From Deltaproteobacteria bacterium (GTDB lineage: Bacteria; Myxococcota_A; JAADFL01), in the NCBI GenBank assembly GCA_013152945.1, contig JAADFL010000065.1:1-26822 (forward strand): a stretch of 26,822 nt of DNA, read 5' to 3'. A program made the translations under genes and the position numbers. The notes under the pieces are model-generated. The model had not been told where the DNA came from, searched no databases, and saw only the letters and a list, made by a program, of their open reading frames with translations. Of the stretch, positions 7,413 through 13,911 are shown piece by piece; the first letter of the stretch is position 1; every line of letters starts with the position of its first letter.

Positions 7413-9011
7413 ATGGCGACTGAAGAAAACGTGACACCTGATTTGTTCAATGCTGCCGACTATTTTATCGATCGCAACATTAGACAAGGTAACGGCCACA
7501 GGACGGCCATCTATTTCAAGGACAGGAAATACACGTATAACGATGTGCAAAAAATGGTTAACAAGACCGCCAATGCATTCATAGAACTTGGAGTAAGAAT
7601 CGAAGACCGGGTGATGTTGCTCCTGCTGGACACACCGGAATTCTATGCATGCTTCTGGGGTGCAATGAGGATCGGAGCCGTGCCGGTCCCATGCAGCACA
7701 ATGATGACCGCCGAGGATTACAAGTATTTTCTGAACGACAGCAGGGCCAGGGTGCTGGTGGCGAGCGAGTCGCTGCTGCCTGTAATAGATAAGATAGAAG
7801 GCGGATTGCCTTACCTTAGGGATCTCATAGTTATCGAAGACGGCCGCGGAGCCAAGATACCGTTCAGGCAAAAGTACAAGAGGGCGGCCTCGTTGTGCAA
7901 GTCCGCCGCCACAAGCAAGGATGACGTGGGATTTTGGCTCTATTCTTCAGGCAGCACCGGCGCGCCCAAGGGAACCATTCATTCCCAGTACGACATGGTC
8001 GTGTGTTCTGAAAATTTTGCCAAGGGTGTGCTGGAGCTAAACGAGAACGACATCTGCCTGTCTGCTGCCAGGTTGTTCTTTGCATATGGACTTGGTAATG
8101 CAAATTACTTTCCATTGTCTGTGGGAGCCGCAGCCGTACTGAATCCTGAAAGGCCCACACCTGAAGGAATATTCAAATTGCTGGCAAAGTACAGGCCAAC
8201 GATTTTCTTCGGTGTGCCCACCTTGTACGCATCCATGCTGGATTATTCCGACAAGAAGGGCAGGGAAACCGGCAGAAAACCGGATCCGAACGGGGACCAC
8301 GAGCTTTCCTCGGTCAGGCTATGCGTGTCGGCAGGGGAGGCACTGCCGACCGACATCTATCATAAATGGAAAAAACGATATGGCGTGGAAATAATAGACG
8401 GCATAGGCTCTACTGAAATGCTGCACATCTTTCTTTCCAACAGGCCGGGTGAAGTCAAGCCGGGCAGCACGGGCAAGCCGGTTCCGGGGTACGAGGTCAA
8501 ACTGGTGGGTGATGACGAAGAAGAGATCGAGCAGGGGGAGGTCGGCACTCTCCATGTCAAGGGCAACAGTGCAGCCCAGTTCTACTGGAGAAAGAGAGAA
8601 AAGACCCGTAAGACAATGCTGGGGGAATGGATAAACACAGGGGATAAGTTCTGGCAAGATGAAGATGGTTATTTCTGGTGTGCGGGCAGGAGCGACGACA
8701 TGCTCAAGGTCGGCGGGATTTGGGTATCTCCTGTAGAAGTGGAACGTGCGCTGACAGAGCACGAGGCGGTTTTGGAATGTGCAGTGGTCGGTCGGCGGAA
8801 TGAATCGGGACTGATAAAACCAAAGGCGTTTGTAGTACTTAAGGATCCGAAAAAGGCCGGTGATGAGCTGTCTGAAGAATTAAAGGCTTTTGTAAGAGAC
8901 AAGTTGGCCAAGTACAAATATCCCCGCTGGATCGAATTCCTGGAAGAACTGCCCAAGAGTCCCACGGGCAAGATCCAGCGATACAAGCTGAGAAAATCAA
9001 AGGCCTCATGA
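7413..9011 (+). CDS. Benzoate-CoA ligase-family acid-CoA ligase (532 aa)
   Basis: An AMP-forming ligase of the benzoate/4-hydroxybenzoate-CoA ligase family, which converts aryl carboxylates, ATP and CoA to aryl-CoA, AMP and diphosphate. Family signatures include an N-terminal NAADYFIDRN, VRIEDRVMLLLLDTPEF (61-77), ARVLVASESLLP, the P-loop SSGSTGAPKGT (178-188), the binding-pocket stretch AYGLGNANYFPL, YGVEIIDGIGSTE, and the catalytic lysine in PKSPTGKIQRYKLR (Lys520). The ATG at 7413 has GGAGG six bases upstream; a GTG two codons earlier overlaps that site and is less likely. The ring substrate could be benzoate, a substituted benzoate, 2-aminobenzoate or a cyclic non-aromatic acid. It is the third CoA ligase in the same block. 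Confidence 0.87.
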   Translation: MATEENVTPDLFNAADYFIDRNIRQGNGHRTAIYFKDRKYTYNDVQKMVNKTANAFIELGVRIEDRVMLLLLDTPEFYACFWGAMRIGAVPVPCSTMMTAEDYKYFLNDSRARVLVASESLLPVIDKIEGGLPYLRDLIVIEDGRGAKIPFRQKYKRAASLCKSAATSKDDVGFWLYSSGSTGAPKGTIHSQYDMVVCSENFAKGVLELNENDICLSAARLFFAYGLGNANYFPLSVGAAAVLNPERPTPEGIFKLLAKYRPTIFFGVPTLYASMLDYSDKKGRETGRKPDPNGDHELSSVRLCVSAGEALPTDIYHKWKKRYGVEIIDGIGSTEMLHIFLSNRPGEVKPGSTGKPVPGYEVKLVGDDEEEIEQGEVGTLHVKGNSAAQFYWRKREKTRKTMLGEWINTGDKFWQDEDGYFWCAGRSDDMLKVGGIWVSPVEVERALTEHEAVLECAVVGRRNESGLIKPKAFVVLKDPKKAGDELSEELKAFVRDKLAKYKYPRWIEFLEELPKSPTGKIQRYKLRKSKAS

Positions 9012-9035
9012 ATCACCGGAGTTGATTGAAAACAC

Positions 9036-9419
9036 ATGCTGTTTGGAACCGCCAAGAAGAGAATTCTCATCAACAGCCTGTTAATAGGTGCGTTAACTTC
9101 ATTGGCAAGCATATATTTCAAGGACTGGACGATTACCCTGGCAGTGGCTTTGTCGGCCCTTGCCATGTCAGCCAATTTCTGGCTCCTATGCAAGGTGATT
9201 GAAGGCGTTTTTCGGGGCGACACATCCATTCCCAGGTGGAAGATCGTAGCCAGGTTGCTGGCCAAGGTGATCTTCATATTCGGGGCACTGGCCATTTTCA
9301 TTTATGTCGGAAAACTGGAACCTCTGGCCATGTTGGCGGGAATATCCAACGTGGTGGTCGCAATTTTCATCGAGGGTTTGCTGCCTGCGCCACGTGATGA
9401 AGAGCAAGGCCAAGGCTGA
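9036..9419 (+). CDS. Small four-helix membrane protein resembling ATP synthase subunit I (127 aa)
   Basis: A hydrophobic protein with about four membrane segments (near residues 10-30, 33-53, 73-93 and 97-115) and a polar C-terminus (APRDEEQGQG). The helix spacing and the motif of a cytoplasmic basic loop after helix 2 (PRWKIVARLLAK) resemble AtpI, the F1Fo ATP synthase assembly/Mg2+ protein, but no atp genes are near. It follows the benzoate-CoA ligase-like gene by 24 bases and has only a weak, distant ribosome site (GGAG about 16 bases upstream), so expression may depend on the upstream genes. Assignment is by pattern only; an unrelated small membrane protein is possible. Confidence 0.5.
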   Translation: MLFGTAKKRILINSLLIGALTSLASIYFKDWTITLAVALSALAMSANFWLLCKVIEGVFRGDTSIPRWKIVARLLAKVIFIFGALAIFIYVGKLEPLAMLAGISNVVVAIFIEGLLPAPRDEEQGQG

Positions 9420-9636
9420 CCCGGCTTCAATCATTAGGGCTGTTTTTTCAAACATTTCTCACCGATTGACAATCACTGCGGCATTTGCGCCGTTTACCGA
9501 ATAGTACAACGGATCAAGGGATTCTAGTCCCGGGCGGGCAGCATATGGTGGCATGTTTGGGTGAACAGGGTACTTGCCTCCGTCCCCGCCGGGGAGTCTT
9601 AATTTAAGCTTATATAGCTTATAGCTTCGAATCACG
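9420..9636. other. 217-bp convergent intergenic region with small inverted repeats
   Basis: No gene is visible between the end of the AtpI-like gene and the end of the Nramp-like gene. Three short stem candidates occur: GGGA/TCCC around TTCTAG (9518-9531), CCCC/GGGG around GCC (9584-9594), and AAGCT/AGCTT around TATAT (9606-9620). None has a clear adjacent T-run on the coding strand, so none is a convincing intrinsic terminator, although the last lies just beyond the leftward stop codon at 9637. Confidence 0.3.
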
Positions 9637-10914
9637 CTATTTCAGCACAACTTTGACGTAAAAAGTCGTACCTAGGGCAGCCAGCATGAATACAGTTCCA
9701 AACCAGCCAATAGCCATGGTCAACCTTCCCGGCCTCATATGCGGATCACTGATATCCCTCTTGATACAATGGAGATTCAAACCATAGAGAAAAGGAGCCG
9801 CAGCGAGAGAAATCATGGCTGCAGCAGTGACCAGGGTCACCGGGTTGCCGACCAGAAGCAGGGTTACAACAGCGAACAAAGCAGAGCCCAGAACGAAAGC
9901 AATGTAAGTCTTCTTTTTTACGTTGGCTTGTCCAAGCGTCCCGGGCTTAAGCACGGCCATGGCCTCGGAAAACGACCTCGAAAAGCCATCCACCACTGTG
10001 TAGGAGGTGGAAAACATTGCAAAGAAGGCGGTGAGCATGAATACGTGGTGCATCCATCGCCCCAGGATGGCCGAGTACGCATCGGATATGGCCTGGGCAA
10101 ACTGCACGCCCTTTAACTCCGCGCCTCTCCCCTGCAAGTGCACTGCGCCCAGACACAGGAACATTATTCCTGTAAGCAAGGACAGGACATAGCCCGCTCT
10201 CATGTCCATGAGTGATATGGATAATCTCTTACGTGTAGTGGATGAAATCGACGACGGCGGTTCCCGGCTTCCACCAAGTTCTTTGAATTTCTCTAGACTC
10301 CAAAAGGAATGCCATACCGATACGTCGATTCCGGTAGGCATCCAGCCCAATATGGCCGCCACCAGCAGGATGGATCCTCCCGGGATGCTCGGCACGAGAA
10401 GCCCTTGTAATGACCGGCCCAAAGGAGGCGGACTGGCCGTGAAAGCAAGGATCGTGGCCAAAGCCAGGATGGTCATCATGACCTTGTTGATATTGTCCAT
10501 CCATGAAAAACCGCCTTCAAAGAGGAGAAAGACAATGGCTGCCAGCAGTATAATGGAAATCACCTTTGTGCTGAAAAGGCCGGTCCAGGTCCAGATCACG
10601 CAACCGGAAACACTCACCACTCCTGCCAGGACGCCGATGCCCTGCAGGATCGTGCTGACAAGAAAGATGTAAACCGCCCACCCCTTGGGGCCTTTTGTTT
10701 CGTAATATCCTTGCAGAAGATTCCTGCCGGTTGCAGCGGCATAGCGGGGTCCGCTTTCAAACGCAGGGTACTTGACCAAATGACAAACCAGGACCAGCCA
10801 TAACAGGTGATATTGGAACAATGCGCCGGCCTGGGGGCTCAGCACAAGGTGTGATGCGCCGATACTGGTTGCTGCAAGCAGGAAACCGGGACCGAATTTT
10901 TCCCAAAACCGCAT
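9637..10914 (-). CDS. Nramp-family (SLC11-like) carrier with altered metal-site motifs (425 aa)
   Basis: A polytopic inner-membrane protein with about 11 hydrophobic segments and Nramp family organisation, opening with FGPGFLLAATSIGASHL. Canonical Nramp proteins carry DPGN in the unwound part of helix 1 and MPH in helix 6; here the corresponding segments read IGASH and GWMPTGIDVSVW. The first-helix metal ligands (Asp, Asn) and the helix-6 His are thus replaced, while the helix-6 Met-Pro remains. FESGPRYAAATGRNLLQGY follows helix 2, a signature of a poorly characterised subgroup. The start ATG lies one base after the bioA stop, so the two are probably co-translated. Transport substrate is unknown; Mn2+/Fe2+ transport should not be assumed. 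Confidence 0.82.
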   Translation of the reverse strand: MRFWEKFGPGFLLAATSIGASHLVLSPQAGALFQYHLLWLVLVCHLVKYPAFESGPRYAAATGRNLLQGYYETKGPKGWAVYIFLVSTILQGIGVLAGVVSVSGCVIWTWTGLFSTKVISIILLAAIVFLLFEGGFSWMDNINKVMMTILALATILAFTASPPPLGRSLQGLLVPSIPGGSILLVAAILGWMPTGIDVSVWHSFWSLEKFKELGGSREPPSSISSTTRKRLSISLMDMRAGYVLSLLTGIMFLCLGAVHLQGRGAELKGVQFAQAISDAYSAILGRWMHHVFMLTAFFAMFSTSYTVVDGFSRSFSEAMAVLKPGTLGQANVKKKTYIAFVLGSALFAVVTLLLVGNPVTLVTAAAMISLAAAPFLYGLNLHCIKRDISDPHMRPGRLTMAIGWFGTVFMLAALGTTFYVKVVLK

Positions 10915-10915
10915 A

Positions 10916-12295
10916 CTACCCTTCCTGTCCGGTGATTTTCTTTATTGCTTTCCTCATGGTGGTCACGGCCAACTCGATCTCATCGGGTTTTATAGCCAGA
11001 GGCGGTAGTATGTACATGGTATCTCCAAGAGGACGAACAAAAACTCCTTGCTCCAGGCACTCGGCTGCAACCTGTTTTCCGGCTTTTTCTTCAGGTTCAT
11101 AAGATACGTGTCTTGCCGGATCTTTTTCAAGGTCAAGGGCTGCAATCATTCCCATGGCTCGAACCCCGGCCGTATGATCGAGATCGTTCATGGAAGCCCA
11201 GAGCTCGTGAAGCAGATTCACCTTTGCCGGTAATGTTTCAAAGATGTGATCCTCTTCGAACAACTCCAGATTTCTCACGCCGCATGCAGCGGCCAGGGGA
11301 TTGCCCGTGAACGAGTGGCCATGGGCAAGCTTACGATCTTCCTCGTACTTTCCAAGAAAGCCTTCGAATATTTCCCGTGTGGCCAATGTAGCCGCCAAGG
11401 GCATGTACCCGCCGGTCAGACCTTTTGCCACTGCCATCAGGTCCGGCGATATTCCCGCATGTTCGGCTGCGAACATCCTCCCCGTCCTTCCAAAGGCAAC
11501 GGCTACGCAATCAAGTATGAGATGCATGCCGTGATTGTCACAAAGTTCCCGCATCCGCTTGAGTGCGGCGGACTTGTACATTCGCATTCCATTCGCGCCC
11601 TGGACCAGCGGCTCCGTCACGAGACCGCAGCACTCCGTGCCATGCTCGTCCAGCAAATCCTCCAGGGGCCCAAGGCATTTCAGGGAGCAGGTCGGCTCCG
11701 GGCCGCCCGGTAAATCCAGCAGGTTCTCTCCTTCATCACACGTGGCACAGTCGGGTGCATCGGCTCGAAGGGCGGGGAAACAAAGGTCCCTGAACCTCGA
11801 ATGGTACGAACCGATGTCACCGAGAGAGACTCCGCCGAGGGTATCACCGTGGTACGCGCCTTTCATAGCTACAAAGTATTTTCTTTGGGCCTGCCCATTC
11901 TGGTGAAAGAACTGGTAGGAAATCTTTATTGCAGCCTCGACTGCTGTAGATCCATCGTCTGAATAGAAGACCCTTTCGAGACCGGTGGGAGCTATGCGGG
12001 CCAACATCCGGGCAAGCTTCAAGCCCGGTTCGTGAACCATGCTGCCCATGGAACAATGGGGCAATACATCGGCCTGTTTCTTTATTTCATCGATAAGTCT
12101 TTTTTCGTCGTGACCATGAATATTGACCCACCAGGATGCAATAGCATCCAGGTACCTCTTACCATGATCGTCTATTAGCCAGCATCCCTCGCCCCGCACG
12201 ATCTTGGGTGTAAACCCGGTTATCGGCTCAGCCATTTGAGTAAACGGGAGCCAAAGATTCTGAAAATCACAGGTAGAATCAATATTCACGGCCAT
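10916..12295 (-). CDS. bioA: Adenosylmethionine--8-amino-7-oxononanoate aminotransferase, biotin synthesis (459 aa)
   Basis: A class III PLP aminotransferase making 7,8-diaminopelargonate from 8-amino-7-oxononanoate, using S-adenosylmethionine (or lysine in some species) as amino donor. BioA hallmarks are LWLPFTQM near 14-21, SWWVNIHGH at 54-62, YSDDGSTAVEAAIK, and the PLP lysine Lys291 in AKGLTGGYMPL. A four-cysteine patch (183, 186, 203, 207) matches an insertion I know from some BioA proteins. The usual DE pair that holds the PLP ring is D262-C263. The ATG at 12295 has GGAGGAG six bases before it; an ATG at 12301 would abut that site. No other bio gene is nearby, but a candidate biotin-carrier gene lies in the divergent operon. 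Confidence 0.9.
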   Translation of the reverse strand: MAVNIDSTCDFQNLWLPFTQMAEPITGFTPKIVRGEGCWLIDDHGKRYLDAIASWWVNIHGHDEKRLIDEIKKQADVLPHCSMGSMVHEPGLKLARMLARIAPTGLERVFYSDDGSTAVEAAIKISYQFFHQNGQAQRKYFVAMKGAYHGDTLGGVSLGDIGSYHSRFRDLCFPALRADAPDCATCDEGENLLDLPGGPEPTCSLKCLGPLEDLLDEHGTECCGLVTEPLVQGANGMRMYKSAALKRMRELCDNHGMHLILDCVAVAFGRTGRMFAAEHAGISPDLMAVAKGLTGGYMPLAATLATREIFEGFLGKYEEDRKLAHGHSFTGNPLAAACGVRNLELFEEDHIFETLPAKVNLLHELWASMNDLDHTAGVRAMGMIAALDLEKDPARHVSYEPEEKAGKQVAAECLEQGVFVRPLGDTMYILPPLAIKPDEIELAVTTMRKAIKKITGQEG

Positions 12296-12403
12296 CCTCA
12301 TCTCCTCCAAGGGGCCCTGTCCCGTACTGCAGGAACATCCATGTGACCCGATTCTATTCCGGCTCGAAAAAGGTGCAAACCCTAAATTTTGAAACCCGGA
12401 TGG

Positions 12404-12432
12404 TTGACAGGAACGCCTGTTGGACCTAAAAG
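12404..12432 (+). promoter_or_regulatory. Candidate sigma-70-type promoter for the acyl-CoA dehydrogenase operon
   Basis: A perfect -35 hexamer TTGACA (12404-12409) is followed 17 bases later by TAAAAG (12427-12432), matching four of six -10 consensus bases. Transcription would start near 12440, leaving a leader of about 27 bases with AAGGAGAG before the ATG at 12467. It lies in the 171-bp region divergent from bioA. No match to the BirA biotin operator was seen. Confidence 0.4.
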
Positions 12433-12466
12433 AACAGGATATTTTACTTTGGTCAAGGAGAGAGCC

Positions 12467-13618
12467 ATGGACTTTGAACTTAATGAGGAGCAAAAGTTGA
12501 TGCAGGACATGGCGCGCAGGTTTGCAAGGGAAACCATCGCGCCCATTTCTGAAAAAGATGAGGAGGAGCACAAGTTCAGGCCGGAGCTGGTAAGGCAGAT
12601 GGGTGAACTGGGCTTTTTCGGATGCCTGATACCCGAAGAATACGGCGGCAACGGGGCAGGTGAAGTGGCATCCGTTGTAATAACCGAGGAAATAGCCTGC
12701 GTCAGCCCGTCATACGGGCTTCCCTTCAACATGCAGGCACACGGTACTGCAAAAACAATATTGAGGTACGGCAACGAAGAACAAAAAAAGAAGTACATTC
12801 CAGGTCTGGCAAGTGCGGAAAAGTTTGGTTGCTTTGCCATTACCGAGCCGGGCGCGGGTTCCGACGTGGTTTCCATGTTGACCACTGCGGTCGAGGACGG
12901 AGATCACTTCGTGCTGAACGGTCAAAAGACATGGATCTCAAATGCTCATGTCGCGGACATCGGCCTTGTGTACGCCATGACCGACAAGTCCCGTCGCCAC
13001 AAGGGAATGTCCTGTTTCATCGTGGATCTCAAAGAGACAGACGGAATAACAACCAGGCCCATAGAAACCAAGTTGGGACTGTACTCCGCGCCGACAGGTG
13101 AAATTTTTTTCGAAGACGCAAGAGTGCCGAAAGAGAACCTGCTGGGCGAGGTCAACCATGGTTTCAAGATCTGTATGTCCATGTTGGACAATACAAGGCT
13201 TTCCTGTGCAGCCAGGGCCGTGGGCGTGGGCAGGGCCTCGTTCGAGGTCGCCAAGGAATACGCGGAAGACAGGAAGCAATTTGGAAAACCAATAATAAAG
13301 TTTCCCCAGATAAGAGATGACTTGGCTGAAATGTACCTTGAGAACCAGGCGGCCCGTCTCCTTTTGTGGCGCGCTGCCCAGCAAAAGGACAATGACCCGA
13401 ATGTCAGGAACTCGCTCGAAGTCTCGGTCGCCAAGTACTTTGCCGCCGAGGCAGCCGTAAAGGCCGCTAATGATTGCGTCAAGATACTGGGAAGCTATGG
13501 ATTCTCCACCGAGTACCGTGCATCGAGGCTGCTACGGGATGCAAAGTCTTTCCAGATAGTAGAAGGCACTTCGAATATACAAAAGCTTGTAATCGGCAAC
13601 AACATTCTTGGAAAGTAG
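12467..13618 (+). CDS. Acyl-CoA dehydrogenase, glutaryl-CoA/alicyclic acyl-CoA dehydrogenase-like (383 aa)
   Basis: An FAD enzyme oxidising an acyl-CoA to the 2,3-enoyl-CoA and passing electrons to electron-transfer flavoprotein or a similar carrier. Family signatures are MGELGFFGCLIPEEYGG, FAITEPGAGSDV, GQKTWISNA, a DRKQFGKPI helix and ILGSYGFSTEY; the catalytic base is Glu366 in IVEGTSNIQ. By memory of the family, the overall wording (GELGFFG, SPTGE-like SAPTGEIFFEDARVPKENLLG, GYSTEY-like end) resembles the non-decarboxylating glutaryl-CoA dehydrogenase of Desulfococcus and cyclohexene-carboxyl-CoA dehydrogenases of benzoate degraders. The ATG at 12467 has AAGGAGAG four bases upstream; an in-frame start at 12389 would add unmatched residues. 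It leads the operon with the carrier protein and molybdenum hydroxylase. Confidence 0.88.
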   Translation: MDFELNEEQKLMQDMARRFARETIAPISEKDEEEHKFRPELVRQMGELGFFGCLIPEEYGGNGAGEVASVVITEEIACVSPSYGLPFNMQAHGTAKTILRYGNEEQKKKYIPGLASAEKFGCFAITEPGAGSDVVSMLTTAVEDGDHFVLNGQKTWISNAHVADIGLVYAMTDKSRRHKGMSCFIVDLKETDGITTRPIETKLGLYSAPTGEIFFEDARVPKENLLGEVNHGFKICMSMLDNTRLSCAARAVGVGRASFEVAKEYAEDRKQFGKPIIKFPQIRDDLAEMYLENQAARLLLWRAAQQKDNDPNVRNSLEVSVAKYFAAEAAVKAANDCVKILGSYGFSTEYRASRLLRDAKSFQIVEGTSNIQKLVIGNNILGK

Positions 13619-13673
13619 GTAATTTGACTGTTTTAAACAAGCAATGCACGAGGAAGCACAGGGAGATTGTAAC

Positions 13674-13895
13674 ATGGCGATAGAGAAGATAAATTTTCCA
13701 ATGGCAGGCAAGGTTGTGGAAGTCCTGGTCCAGGTGGGCAGCACGGTGGAGGAAGATCAGCCTCTTGCGACCTTCGAGTCCATGAAGATCGAAATGCCCC
13801 TGAATTCGCCCGCTGCCGGCACTGTCAAGGAGATCAAGGTTAAGGCCGGCGACACGGTAGAGGCGGATCAAGAGTTCGGCTCCATAGAAAGCTAG
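13674..13895 (+). CDS. Biotinyl/lipoyl-attachment domain protein, biotin carboxyl carrier-like (73 aa)
   Basis: A single stand-alone biotinyl-lipoyl domain. The modified lysine would be Lys38 in ESMKIEMP, between the two halves of the barrel (FPMAGKVVEVLVQVG and SPAAGTVKEIKVKAGD). The ESMK tetrapeptide is close to the biotin-domain consensus AMKM and less like the lipoyl DKA motif, so biotin is more likely. Known small carriers of this length serve acyl-CoA carboxylases or membrane decarboxylases, moving carboxybiotin between active sites. The ATG at 13674 has GGGAG eight bases upstream. No biotin carboxylase, carboxyltransferase or decarboxylase gene lies in the window. It sits between an acyl-CoA dehydrogenase and a molybdenum hydroxylase, and bioA is close by on the other strand. 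Confidence 0.85.
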   Translation: MAIEKINFPMAGKVVEVLVQVGSTVEEDQPLATFESMKIEMPLNSPAAGTVKEIKVKAGDTVEADQEFGSIES

Positions 13896-13911
13896 GGCCG
13901 GAATAATTCCC

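Noticed and set aside
9575-9600. CGGGGACGGAGG-like string resembling ends of REP-associated transposons
   Set aside because: Only a short match by eye, no second end and no transposase nearby.
10202-10672. Plus-strand frame of 156 codons over the Nramp-like gene
   Set aside because: It lies antisense to a clear membrane protein and has no recognisable domain.
12296-12466. BirA-type biotin operator between bioA and the acyl-CoA dehydrogenase gene
   Set aside because: No TTGTAAACC/GGTTTACAA inverted pair is present; only isolated AAACC strings occur.
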